Positions 21,878 through 34,700 of a stretch of DNA of 64,000 bases are shown here, piece after piece. The stretch comes from Rhynochetos jubatus. Taxonomy: Eukaryota; Chordata; Aves; Eurypygiformes; Rhynochetidae. The notes beneath the pieces are model-generated. The model worked only from the letters and a program-made list of their open reading frames with translations, was not told the DNA's origin and searched no databases. The DNA is taken from assembly GCA_027574665.1 (NCBI GenBank), contig CM050666.1, forward strand, positions 992,001 to 1,056,000. Direction: 5' to 3'. Every line of letters begins with the position of its first letter. Within the stretch, counting starts at the first letter, position 1. Both the position numbers and the translations under genes were made by a program.

Positions 21878-24800
21878 ATGCGCGGCTCGTTGAAGCGTCT
21901 GCCCGAACACGGACATCCGAAGCAGCACTGTAATGCGACCAAACAGAAAGAGTTAGGAGAGAATTTCTTGTCCCTTCTTGCTGCGCCTTTGCAGAGCACT
22001 GCGTGCCAGAGCAGCCGGATCGCTGTGTTGCTTGCAATCTCCAGTTCCAACAGTGCCACAGTTCCTCGGCAACAGAAAGAGCTAGGAAGGAATTGCTTAC
22101 GCTGTTTTCTCTCGCTGTGCTCTAGCAGTTCGTTCCCTTTTCGGCAGAGCGCGGGACCGCTTGCAAAGCTTAGAAACAAACCTCTCCCTTTTCCTCCAAA
22201 AGGGAAAGAGCTACGAGGGAATTTCTTAGCGAAACCTTGTTTGTTTTGGCAGAGCACTGCATGCCTCTTAAGACAGAGCTCTGGATCCCCGGGAAAGTCG
22301 AAATCCACAGGGTCACCTTCTCTGTGCTAACAGGCTCGGAGAGGCTGGAATGCGCGGCTCGTTGAAGCGTCTGCCCGAACACGGACATCTGAAGCAGCAC
22401 TGTAATGCGACCAAACAGAAAGAGTTAGGAGAGAATTTCTTGTCCCTTCTTGCTGCGCCTTTGCAGAGCACTGCGTGCCAGAGCAGCCGGACCGCTGTGT
22501 TGCTTGCAATCTCCAGTTCCAACAGTGCCACAGTTCCTCGGCAACAGAAAGAGCTAGGAAGGAATTGCTTACGCTGTTTTCTCTCGCTGTGCTCTAGCAG
22601 TTCGTTCCCTTTTCGGCAGAGCGCGAGACCGCTTGCAAAGCTTAGAAACAAACCTCTCCCTTTTCCTCCAAAAGGGAAAGAGCTACGAGGGAATTTCTTA
22701 GCGAAACCTTGTTTGTTTTGGCAGAGCACTGCATGCCTCTTAAGACAGAGCTCTGGATCCCCGGGAAAGTCGAAATCCACAGGGTCACCTTCTCTGTGCT
22801 AACAGGCTCGGAGAGGCTGGAATGCGCGGCTCGTTGAAGCGTCTGCCCGAACACGGACATCCGAAGCAGCACTGTAATGCGACCAAACAGAAAGAGTTAG
22901 GAGAGGATTTCTTGTCCCTTCTTGCTGCGCCTTTGCAGAGCACTGCGTGCCAGAGCAGCCGGACCGCTGTGTTGCTTGCAATCTCCAGTTCCAACAGTGC
23001 CACAGTTCCTCGGCAACAGAAAGAGCTAGGAAGGACTTCCTTACGCTGTTTTCTCTCGCTGTGCTCTAGCAGTTCGTTCCCTTTTGGGCAGAGCGCGGGA
23101 CCGCTTGCAAAGCTTAGAAACAAACCTCTCCCTTTTCCTCCAAAAGGGAAAGAGCTACGAGGGAATTTCTTAGGGAAACCTTGTTTGTTTTGGCAGAGCA
23201 CTGCATGCCTCTTAAGACAGAGCTCTGGATCCCCGGGAAAGTCGAAATCCACAGGGTCACCTTCTCTGTGCTAACAGGCTCGGAGAGGCTGGAATGCGCG
23301 GCTCGTTGAAGCGTCTGCCCGAACACGGACATCCGAAGCAGCACTGTAATGCGACCAAACAGAAAGAGTTAGGAGAGAATTTCTTGTCCCTTCTTGCTGC
23401 GCCTTTGCAGAGCACTGCGTGCCAGAGCAGCCGGACCGCTGTGTTGCTTGCAATCTCCAGTTCCAACAGTGCCACAGTTCCTCGGCAACAGAAAGAGCTA
23501 GGAAGGAATTGCTTACGCTGTTTTCTCTCGCTGTGCTCTAGCAGTTCGTTCCCTTTTCGGCAGAGCGCGGGACCGCTTGCAAAGCTTAGAAACAAACCTC
23601 TCCCTTTTCCTCCAAATGGGAAAGAGCTACGAGGGAATTTCTTAGCGAAACCTTGTTTGTTTTGGCAGAGCACTGCATGCCTCTTAAGACAGAGCTCTGT
23701 ATCCCCGGGAAAGTCGAAATCCACAGGGTCACCTTCTCTGTGCTAACAGGCTCGGAGAGGCTGGAATGCGCGGCTCGTTGAAGCGTCTGCCCGAACACGG
23801 CCATCCGAAGCAGCACTGTAATGCGACCAAACAGAAAGAGTTAGGAGAGAATTTCTTGTCCCTTCTTGCTGCGCCTTTGCAGAGCACTGCGTGCCAGAGC
23901 AGCCGGACCGCTGTGTTGCTTGCAATCTCCAGTTCCAACAGTGCCACAGTTCCTCGGCAACAGAAAGAGCTAGGAAGGACTTGCTTACGCTGTTTTCTCT
24001 CGCTGTGCTCTAGCAGTTCGTTCCCTTTTCGGCAGAGCGCGGGACCGCTTGCAAAGCTTAGAAACAAACCTCTCCCTTTTCCTCCAAAATGGAAAGAGCT
24101 ACGAGGGAATTTCTTAGCGAAACCTTGTTTGTTTTGGCAGAGCACTGCATGCCTCTTAAGACAGAGCTCTGGATCCCCGGGAAAGTCGAAATCCACAGGG
24201 TCACCTTCTCTGTGCTAACAGGCTCGGAGAGGCTCGAATGCGCGGCTCGTTGAAGCGTCTGCCCGAACACGGCCATCCGAAGCAGCACTGTAATGCGACC
24301 AAACAGAAAGAGTTAGGAGAGAATTTCTTGTCCCTTCTTGCTGCGCCTTTGCAGAGCACTGCGTGCCAGAGCAGCCGGACCGCTGTGTTGCTTGCAATCT
24401 CCAGTTCCAACAGTGCCACAGTTCCTCGGCAACAGAAAGAGCTAGGAAGGAATTGCTTACGCTGTTTTCTCTCGCTGTGCTCTAGCAGTTCGTTCCCTTT
24501 TCGGCAGAGCGCGAGACCGCTTGCAAAGCTTAGAAACAAACCTCTCCCTTTTCCTCCAAAAGGGAAAGAGCTACGAGGGAATTTCTTAGCGAAACCTTGT
24601 TTGTTTTGGCAGAGCACTGCATGCCTCTTAAGACAGAGCTCTGGATCCCCGGGAAAGTCGAAATCCACAGGGTCACCTTCTCTGTGCTAACAGGCTCGGA
24701 GAGGCTGGAATGCGCGGCTCGTTGAAGCGTCTGCCCGAACACGGACATCCGAAGCAGCACTGTAATGCGACCAAACAGAAAGAGTTAGGAGAGGATTTCT

Positions 24801-27800
24801 TGTCCCTTCTTGCTGCGCCTTTGCAGAGCACTGCGTGCCAGAGCAGCCGGACCGCTGTGTTGCTTGCAATCTCCAGTTCCAACAGTGCCACAGTTCCTCG
24901 GCAACAGAAAGAGCTAGGAAGGACTTGCTTACGCTGTTTTCTCTCGCTGTGCTCTAGCAGTTCGTTCCCTTTTCGGCAGAGCGCGGGACCGCTTGCAAAG
25001 CTTAGAAACAAACCTCTCCCTTTTCCTCCAAAAGGGAAAGAGCTACGAGGGAATTTCTTAGGGAAACCTTGTTTGTTTTGGCAGAGCACTGCATGCCTCT
25101 TAAGACAGAGCTCTGGATCCCCGGGAAAGTCGAAATCCACAGGGTCACCTTCTCTGTGCTAACAGGCTCGGAGAGGCTGGAATGCGCGGCTCGTTGAAGC
25201 GTCTGCCCGAACACGGACATCCGAAGCAGCACTGTAATGCGACCAAACAGAAAGAGTTAGGAGAGAATTTCTTGTCCCTTCTTGCTGCGCCTTTGCAGAG
25301 CACTGCGTGCCAGAGCAGCCGGACCGCTGTGTTGCTTGCAATCTCCAGTTCCAACAGTGCCACAGTTCCTCGGCAACAGAAAGAGCTAGGAAGGACTTGC
25401 TTACGCTGTTTTCTCTCGCTGTGCTCTAGCAGTTCGTTCCCTTTTCGGCAGAGCGCGGGACCGCTTGCAAAGCTTAGAAACAAACCTCTCCCTTTTCCTC
25501 CAAAATGGAAAGAGCTACGAGGGAATTTCTTAGCGAAACCTTGTTTGTTTTGGCAGAGCACTGCATGCCTCTTAAGACAGAGCTCTGGATCCCCGGGAAA
25601 GTCGAAATCCACAGGGTCACCTTCTCTGTGCTAACAGGCTCGGAGAGGCTCGAATGCGCGGCTCGTTGAAGCGTCTGCCCGAACACGGACATCCGAAGCA
25701 GCACTGTAATGCGACCAAACAGAAAGAGTTAGGAGAGAATTTCTTGTCCCTTCTTGCTGCGCCTTTGCAGAGCACTGCGTGCCAGAGCAGCCGGACCGCT
25801 GTGTTGCTTGCAATCTCCAGTTCCAACAGTGCCACAGTTCCTCGGCAACAGAAAGAGCTAGGAAGGAATTGCTTACGCTGTTTTCTCTCGCTGTGCTCTA
25901 GCAGTTCGTTCCCTTTTCGGCAGAGCGCGGGACCGCTTGCAAAGCTTAGAAACAAAGCTCTCCCTTTTCCTCCAAAAGGGAAAGAGCTACGAGGGAATTT
26001 CTTAGCGAAACCTTGTTTGTTTTGGCAGAGCACTGCATGCCTCTTAAGACAGAGCTCTGGATCCCCGGGAAAGTCGAAATCCACAGGGTCACCTTCTCTG
26101 TGCTAACAGGCTCGGAGAGGCTGGAATGCGCGGCTCGTTGAAGCGTCTGCCCGAACACGGCCATCCGAAGCAGCACTGTAATGCGACCAAACAGAAAGAG
26201 TTAGGAGAGAATTTCTTGTCCCTTCTTGCTGCGCCTTTGCAGAGCACTGCGTGCCAGAGCAGCCGGACCGCTGTGTTGCTTGCAATCTCCAGTTCCAACA
26301 GTGCCACAGTTCCTCGGCAACAGAAAGAGCTAGGAAGGAATTGCTTACGCTGTTTTCTCTCGCTGTGCTCTAGCAGTTCGTTCCCTTTTCGGCAGAGCGC
26401 GGGACCGCTTGCAAAGCTTAGAAACAAACCTCTCCCTTTTCCTCCAAATGGGAAAGAGCTACGAGGGAATTTCTTAGCGAAACCTTGTTTGTTTTGGCAG
26501 AGCACTGCATGCCTCTTAAGACAGAGCTCTGTATCCCCGGGAAAGTCGAAATCCACAGGGTCACCTTCTCTGTGCTAACAGGCTCGGAGAGGCTGGAATG
26601 CGCGGCTCGTTGAAGCGTCTGCCCGAACACGGACTTCCGAAGCAGCACTGTAATGCGACCAAACAGAAAGAGTTAGGAGAGAATTTCTTGTCCCTTCTTG
26701 CTGCGCCTTTGCAGAGCACTGCGTGCCAGAGCAGCCGGACCGCTGTGTTGCTTGCAATCTCCAGTTCCAACAGTGCCACAGTTCCTCGGCAACAGAAAGA
26801 GCTAGGAAGGACTTGCTTACGCTGTTTTCTCTCGCTGTGCTCTAGCAGTTCGTTCCCTTTTCGGCAGAGCGCGGGACCGCTTGCAAAGCTTAGAAACAAA
26901 CCTCTCCCTTTTCCTCCAAAAGGGAAAGAGCTACGAGGGAATTTCTTAGCGAAACCTTGTTTGTTTTGGCAGAGCACTGCATGCCTCTTAAGACAGAGCT
27001 CTGGATCCCCGGGAAAGTCGAAATCCACAGGGTCACCTTCTCTGTGCTAACAGGCTCGGAGAGGCTGGAATGCGCGGCTCGTTGAAGCGTCTGCCCGAAC
27101 ACGGACTTCCGAAGCAGCACTGTAATGCGACCAAACAGAAAGAGTTAGGAGAGGATTTCTTGTCCCTTCTTGCTGCGCCCTTGCAGAGCACTGCGTGCCA
27201 GAGCAGCCGGACCGCTGTGTTGCTTGCAATCTCCAGTTCCAACAGTGCCACAGTTCCTCGGCAACAGAAAGAGCTAGGAAGGAATTGCTTACGCTGTTTT
27301 CTCTCGCTGTGCTCTAGCAGTTCGTTCCCTTTTCGGCAGAGCGCGGGACCGCTTGCAAAGCTTAGAAACAAACCTCTCCCTTTTCCTCCAAAAGGGAAAG
27401 AGCTACGAGGGAATTTCTTAGCGAAACCTTGTTTGTTTTGGCAGAGCACTGCATGCCTCTTAAGACAGAGCTCTGGATCCCCGGGAAAGTCGAAATCCAC
27501 AGGGTCACCTTCTCTGTGCTAACAGGCTCGGAGAGGCTCGAATGCGCGGCTCGTTGAAGCGTCTGCCCGAACACGGACATCCGAAGCAGCACTGTAATGC
27601 GACCAAAGAGAAAGAGTTAGGAGAGGATTTCTTGTCCCTTCTTGCTGCGCCCTTGCAGAGCACTGCGTGCCAGAGCAGCCGGACCGCTGTGTTGCTTGCA
27701 ATCTCCAGTTCCAACAGTGCCACAGTTCCTCGGCAACAGAAAGAGCTAGGAAGGAATTGCTTACGCTGTTTTCTCTCGCTGTGCTCTAGCAGTTCGTTCC

Positions 27801-29901
27801 CTTTTCGGCAGAGCGCGGGACCGCTTGCAAAGCTTAGAAACAAACCTCTCCCTTTTCCTCCAAAAGGGAAAGAGCTACGAGGGAATTTCTTAGCGAAACC
27901 TTGTTTGTTTTGGCAGAGCACTGCATGCCTCTTAAGACAGAGCTCTGGATCCCCGGGAAAGTCGAAATCCACAGGGTCACCTTCTCTGTGCTAACAGGCT
28001 CGGAGAGGCTCGAATGCGCGGCTCGTTGAAGCGTCTGCCCGAACACGGCCATCCGAAGCAGCACTGTAATGCGACCAAACAGAAAGAGTTAGGAGAGAAT
28101 TTCTTGTCCCTTCTTGCTGCGCCTTTGCAGAGCACTGCGTGCCAGAGCAGCCGGACCGCTGTGTTGCTTGCAATCTCCAGTTCCAACAGTGCCACAGTTC
28201 CTCGGCAACAGAAAGAGCTAGGAAGGAATTGCTTACGCTGTTTTCTCTCGCTGTGCTCTAGCAGTTCGTTCCCTTTTCGGCAGAGCGCGGGACCGCTTGC
28301 AAAGCTTAGAAACAAACCTCTCCCTTTTCCTCCAAAAGGGAAAGAGCTACGAGGGAATTTCTTAGCGAAACCTTGTTTGTTTTGGCAGAGCACTGCATGC
28401 CTCTTAAGACAGAGCTCTGGATCCCCGGGAAAGTCGAAATCCACAGGGTCACCTTCTCTGTGCTAACAGGCTCGGAGAGGCTCGAATGCGCGGCTCGTTG
28501 AAGCGTCTGCCCGAACACGGACATCCGAAGCAGCACTGTAATGCGACCAAACAGAAAGAGTTAGGATAGAATTTCTTGTCCCTTCTTGCTGCGCCTTTGC
28601 AGAGCACTGCGTGCCAGAGCAGCCGGACCGCTGTGTTGCTTGCAATCTCCAGTTCCAACAGTGCCACAGTTCCTCGGCAACAGAAAGAGCTAGGAAGGAA
28701 TTGCTTACGCTGTTTTCTCTCGCTGTGCTCTAGCAGTTCGTTCCCTTTTCGGCAGAGCGCGGGACCGCTTGCAAAGCTTAGAAACAAACCTCTCCCTTTT
28801 CCTCCAAATGGGAAAGAGCTACGAGGGAATTTCTTAGCGAAACCTTGTTTGTTTTGGCAGAGCACTGCATGCCTCTTAAGACAGAGCTCTGGATCCCCGG
28901 GAAAGTCGAAATCCACAGGGTCACCTTCTCTGTGCTAACAGGCTCGGAGAGGCTGGAATGCGCGGCTCGTTGAAGCGTCTGCCCGAACACGGACTTCCGA
29001 AGCAGCACTGTAATGCGACCAAACAGAAAGAGTTAGGAGAGGATTTCTTGTCCCTTCTTGCTGCGCCCTTGCAGAGCACTGCGTGCCAGAGCAGCCGGAC
29101 CGCTGTGTTGCTTGCAATCTCCAGTTCCAACAGTGCCACAGTTCCTCGGCAACAGAAAGAGCTAGGAAGGAATTGCTTACGCTGTTTTCTCTCGCTGTGC
29201 TCTAGCAGTTCGTTCCCTTTTCGGCAGAGCGCGGGACCGCTTGCAAAGCTTAGAAACAAACCTCTCCCTTTTCCTCCAAAAGGGAAAGAGCTACGAGGGA
29301 ATTTCTTAGCGAAACCTTGTTTGTTTTGGCAGAGCACTGCATGCCTCTTAAGACAGAGCTCTGGATCCCCGGGAAAGTCGAAATCCACAGGGTCACCTTC
29401 TCTGTGCTAACAGGCTCGGAGAGGCTCGAATGCGCGGCTCGTTGAAGCGTCTGCCCGAACACGGACATCCGAAGCAGCACTGTAATGCGACCAAAGAGAA
29501 AGAGTTAGGAGAGGATTTCTTGTCCCTTCTTGCTGCGCCCTTGCAGAGCACTGCGTGCCAGAGCAGCCGGACCGCTGTGTTGCTTGCAATCTCCAGTTCC
29601 AACAGTGCCACAGTTCCTCGGCAACAGAAAGAGCTAGGAAGGAATTGCTTACGCTGTTTTCTCTCGCTGTGCTCTAGCAGTTCGTTCCCTTTTCGGCAGA
29701 GCGCGGGACCGCTTGCAAAGCTTAGAAACAAAGCTCTCCCTTTTCCTCCAAAAGGGAAAGAGCTACGAGGGAATTTCTTAGCGAAACCTTGTTTGTTTTG
29801 GCAGAGCACTGCATGCCTCTTAAGACAGAGCTCTGGATCCCCGGGAAAGTCGAAATCCACAGGGTCACCTTCTCTGTGCTAACAGGCTCGGAGAGGCTCG
29901 A
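21878..29901 (+). repeat. array segment, monomers 47-63
   Basis: Transition zone where CCGAAG and the GGACCGCTG allele dominate. Five hairpin-arm variants occur only here: CCAAATGGG in 50, 56 and 61, and CCAAAATGG in 51 and 54. The GGACTTGC allele occurs in 51, 53, 54 and 57, and as GGACTTCC in 49. GAGGATTT occurs in 49, 53, 58, 59, 62 and 63. Monomer 61 has a private GAGATAGA-type change (G to T at 28567). No gene is seen. Confidence 0.86.
27070..29901 (+). repeat. 4-monomer-spaced pair (58-59 and 62-63)
   Basis: Monomers 58-59 (27070-28013) and 62-63 (28958-29901) share GACTTCC with GAGGATTT, followed by AAAGAGAAAG with GAGGATTT, 1888 bp apart. The only difference I see is at phase 304 (C in 59, G in 63). 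Monomers 60-61 between them are of another type. The AAAGAG plus GAGGATTT haplotype later reappears in 69, 77, 93 and 132. Confidence 0.75.
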
Positions 29902-31789
29902 ATGCGCGGCTCGTTGAAGCGTCTGCCCGAACACGGCCATCTGAAGCAGCACTGTAATGCGACCAAACAGAAAGAGTTAGGAGAGAATTTCTTGTCCCTT
30001 CTTGCTGCGCCTTTGCAGAGCACTGCGTGCCAGAGCAGCCGGACCGCTGTGTTGCTTGCAATCTCCAGTTCCAACAGTGCCACAGTTCCTCGGCAACAGA
30101 AAGAGCTAGGAAGGAATTGCTTACGCTGTTTTCTCTCGCTGTGCTCTAGCAGTTCGTTCCCTTTTCGGCAGAGCGCGGGACCGTTTGCAAAGCTTAGAAA
30201 CAAAGCTCTCCCTTTTCCTCCAAAAGGGAAAGAGCTACGAGGGAATTTCTTAGCGAAACCTTGTTTGTTTTGGCAGAGCACTGCATGCCTCTTAAGACAG
30301 AGCTCTGTATCCCCGGGAAAGTCGAAATCCACAGGGACACCTTCTCTGTGCTAACAGGCTCGGAGAGGCTGGAATGCGCGGCTCGTTGAAGCGTCTGCCC
30401 GAACACGGACATCCGAAGCAGCACTGTAATGCGACCAAACAGAAAGAGTTAGGAGAGAATTTCTTGTCCCTTCTTGCTGCGCCCTTGCAGAGCACTGCGT
30501 GCCAGAGCAGCCGGACCGCTGTGTTGCTTGCAATCTCCAGTTCCAACAGTGCCACAGTTCCTCGGCAACAGAAAGAGCTAGGAAGGAATTGCTTACGCTG
30601 TTTTCTCTCGCAGTGCTCTAGCAGTTCGTTCCCTTTTCGGCAGAGCGCGGGACCGCTTGCAAAGCTTAGAAACAAACCTCTCCCTTTTCCTCCAAAAGGG
30701 AAAGAGCTACGAGGGAATTTCTTAGCGAAACCTTGTTTGTTTTGGCAGAGCACTGCATGCCTCTTAAGACAGAGCTCTGTATCCCCGGGAAAGTCGAAAT
30801 CCACAGGGTCACCTTCTCTGTGCTAACAGGCTCGGAGAGGCTCGAATGCGCGGCTCGTTGAAGCGTCTGCCCGAACACGGACATCCGAAACAGCACTGTA
30901 ATGCGACCAAACAGAAAGAGTTAGGAGAGAATTTCTTGTCCCTTCTTGCTGCGCCTTTGCAGAGCACTGCGTGCCAGAGCAGCCGGACCGCTGTGTTGCT
31001 TGCAATCTCCAGTTCCAACAGTGCCACAGTTCCTCGGCAACAGAAAGAGCTAGGAAGGAATTGCTTACGCTGTTTTCTCTCGCAGTGCTCTAGCAGTTCG
31101 TTCCCTTTTCGGCAGAGCGCGGGACCGCTTGCAAAGCTTAGAAACAAAGCTCTCCCTTTTCCTCCAAAAGGGAAAGAGCTACGAGGGAATTTCTTAGCGA
31201 AGCCTTGTTTGTTTTGGCAGAGCACTGCATGCCTCTTAAGACAGAGCTCTGTATCCCCGGGAAAGTCGAAATCCACAGGGTCACCTTCTCTGTGCTAACA
31301 GGCTCGGAGAGGCTCGAATGCGCGGCTCGTTGAAGCGTCTGCCCGAACACGGACATCCGAAGCAGCACTGTAATGCGACCAAACAGAAAGAGTTAGGAGA
31401 GAATTTCTTGTCCCTTCTTGCTGCGCCTTTGCAGAGCACTGCGTGCCAGAGCAGCCGGACCGCTGTGTTGCTTGCAATCTCCAGTTCCAACAGTGCCACA
31501 GTTCCTCGGCAACAGAAAGAGCTAGGAAGGAATTGCTTACGCTGTTTTCTCTCGCTGTGCTCTAGCAGTTCGTTCCCTTTTCGGCAGAGCGCGGGACCGC
31601 TTGCAAAGCTTAGAAACAAACCTCTCCCTTTTCCTCCAAAAGGGAAAGAGCTACGAGGGAATTTCTTAGCGAAACCTTGTTTGTTTTGGCAGAGCACTGC
31701 ATGCCTCTTAAGACAGAGCTCTGTATCCCCGGGAAAGTCGAAATCCACAGGGTCACCTTCTCTGTGCTAACAGGCTCGGAGAGGCTCGA
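29902..31789 (+). repeat. array segment, monomers 64-67
   Basis: Monomer 64 is the last copy in the window with the left-family CATCTGAAG allele. It also carries GGGACACC at 30337, which recurs at 33169 and 36945. Monomers 65 and 66 have CTCGCAGTGC (phase 239 A). All four have GTATCC. Monomer 66 has a private CGAAGCC change near 31201. This short stretch resembles the following 8-monomer unit in a different order. No gene is seen. Confidence 0.85.
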
Positions 31790-34700
31790 ATGCGCGGCTC
31801 GTTGAAGCGTCTGCCCGAACACGGACATCCGAAACAGCACTGTAATGCGACCAAACAGAAAGAGTTAGGAGAGAATTTCTTGTCCCTTCTTGCTGCGCCT
31901 TTGCAGAGCACTGCGTGCCAGAGCAGCCGGATCGCTGTGTTGCTTGCAATCTCCAGTTCCAACAGTGCCACAGTTCCTCGGCAACAGAAAGAGCTAGGAA
32001 GGAATTGCTTACGCTGTTTTCTCTCGCTGTGCTCCAGCAGTTCGTTCCCTTTTCGGCAGAGCGCGGGACCGCTTGCAAAGCTTAGAAACAAACCTCTCCC
32101 TTTTCCTCCAAAAGGGAAAGAGCTACGAGGGAATTTCTTAGCGAAACCTTGTTTGTTTTGGCAGAGCACTGCATGCCTCTTAAGACAGAGCTCTGGATCC
32201 CCGGGAAAGTCGAAATCCACAGGGTCACCTTCTCTGTGCTAACAGGCTCGGAGAGGCTCGAATGCGCGGCTCGTTGAAGCGTCTGCCCGAACACGGACAT
32301 CCGAAGCAGCACTGTAATGCGACCAAAGAGAAAGAGTTAGGAGAGGATTTCTTGTCCCTTCTTGCTGCGCCCTTGCAGAGCACTGCGTGCCAGAGCAGCC
32401 GGACCGCTGTGTTGCTTGCAATCTCCAGTTCCAACAGTGCCACAGTTCCTCGGCAACAGAAAGAGCTAGGAAGGAATTGCTTACGCTGTTTTCTCTCGCT
32501 GTGCTCTAGCAGTTCGTTCCCTTTTCGGCAGAGCGCGGGACCGCTTGCAAAGCTTAGAAACAAAGCTCTCCCTTTTCCTCCAAAAGGGAAAGAGCTACGA
32601 GGGAATTTCTTAGCGAAACCTTGTTTGTTTTGGCAGAGCACTGCATGCCTCTTAAGACAGAGCTCTGTATCCCCGGGAAAGTCGAAATCCACAGGGTCAC
32701 CTTCTCTGTGCTAACAGGCTCGGAGAGGCTGGAATGCGCGGCTCGTTGAAGCGTCTGCCCGAACACGGACATCCGAAGCAGCACTGTAATGCGACCAAAC
32801 AGAAAGAGTTAGGAGAGAATTTCTTGTCCCTTCTTGCTGCGCCTTTGCAGAGCACTGCGTGCCAGAGCAGCCGGACCGCTGTGTTGCTTGCAATCTCCAG
32901 TTCCAACAGTGCCACAGTTCCTCGGCAACAGAAAGAGCTAGGAAGGAATTGCTTACGCTGTTTTCTCTCGCTGTGCTCTAGCAGTTCGTTCCCTTTTCGG
33001 CAGAGCGCGGGACCGCTTGCAAAGCTTAGAAACAAAGCTCTCCCTTTTCCTCCAAAAGGGAAAGAGCTACGAGGGAATTTCTTAGCGAAACCTTGTTTGT
33101 TTTGGCAGAGCACTGCATGCCTCTTAAGACAGAGCTCTGTATCCCCGGGAAAGTCGAAATCCACAGGGACACCTTCTCTGTGCTAACAGGCTCGGAGAGG
33201 CTGGAATGCGCGGCTCGTTGAAGCGTCTGCCCGAACACGGACATCCGAAGCAGCACTGTAATGCGACCAAACAGAAAGAGTTAGGAGAGAATTTCTTGTC
33301 CCTTCTTGCTGCGCCCTTGCAGAGCACTGCGTGCCAGAGCAGCCGGACCGCTGTGTTGCTTGCAATCTCCAGTTCCAACAGTGCCACAGTTCCTCGGCAA
33401 CAGAAAGAGCTAGGAAGGAATTGCTTACGCTGTTTTCTCTCGCTGTGCTCTAGCAGTTCGTTCCCTTTTCGGCAGAGCGCGGGACCGCTTGCAAAGCTTA
33501 GAAACAAAGCTCTCCCTTTTCCTCCAAAAGGGAAAGAGCTACGAGGGAATTTCTTAGCGAAACCTTGTTTGTTTTGGCAGAGCACTGCATGCCTCTTAAG
33601 ACAGAGCTCTGTATCCCCGGGAAAGTCGAAATCCACAGGGTCACCTTCTCTGTGCTAACAGGCTCGGAGAGGCTGGAATGCGCGGCTCGTTGAAGCGTCT
33701 GCCCGAACACGGACATCCGAAGCAGCACTGTAATGCGACCAAACAGAAAGAGTTAGGAGAGAATTTCTTGTCCCTTCTTGCTGCGCCTTTGCAGAGCACT
33801 GCGTGCCAGAGCAGCCGGACCGCTGTGTTGCTTGCAATCTCCAGTTCCAACAGTGCCACAGTTCCTCGGCAACAGAAAGAGCTAGGAAGGAATTGCTTAC
33901 GCTGTTTTCTCTCGCAGTGCTCTAGCAGTTCGTTCCCTTTTCGGCAGAGCGCGGGACCGCTTGCAAAGCTTAGAAACAAACCTCTCCCTTTTCCTCCAAA
34001 AGGGAAAGAGCTACGAGGGAATTTCTTAGCGAAACCTTGTTTGTTTTGGCAGAGCACTGCATGCCTCTTAAGACAGAGCTCTGTATCCCCGGGAAAGTCG
34101 AAATCCACAGGGTCACCTTCTCTGTGCTAACAGGCTCGGAGAGGCTCGAATGCGCGGCTCGTTGAAGCGTCTGCCCGAACACGGACATCCGAAACAGCAC
34201 TGTAATGCGACCAAACAGAAAGAGTTAGGAGAGAATTTCTTGTCCCTTCTTGCTGCGCCTTTGCAGAGCACTGCGTGCCAGAGCAGCCGGACCGCTGTGT
34301 TGCTTGCAATCTCCAGTTCCAACAGTGCCACAGTTCCTCGGCAACAGAAAGAGCTAGGAAGGAATTGCTTACGCTGTTTTCTCTCGCTGTGCTCCAGCAG
34401 TTCGTTCCCTTTTCGGCAGAGCGCGGGACCGCTTGCAAAGCTTAGAAACAAACCTCTCCCTTTTCCTCCAAAAGGGAAAGAGCTACGAGGGAATTTCTTA
34501 GGGAAACCTTGTTTGTTTTGGCAGAGCACTGCATGCCTCTTAAGACAGAGCTCTGGATCCCCGGGAAAGTCGAAATCCACAGGGTCACCTTCTCTGTGCT
34601 AACAGGCTCGGAGAGGCTGGAATGCGCGGCTCGTTGAAGCGTCTGCCCGAACACGGACATCCGAAGCAGCACTGTAATGCGACCAAACAGAAAGAGTTAG

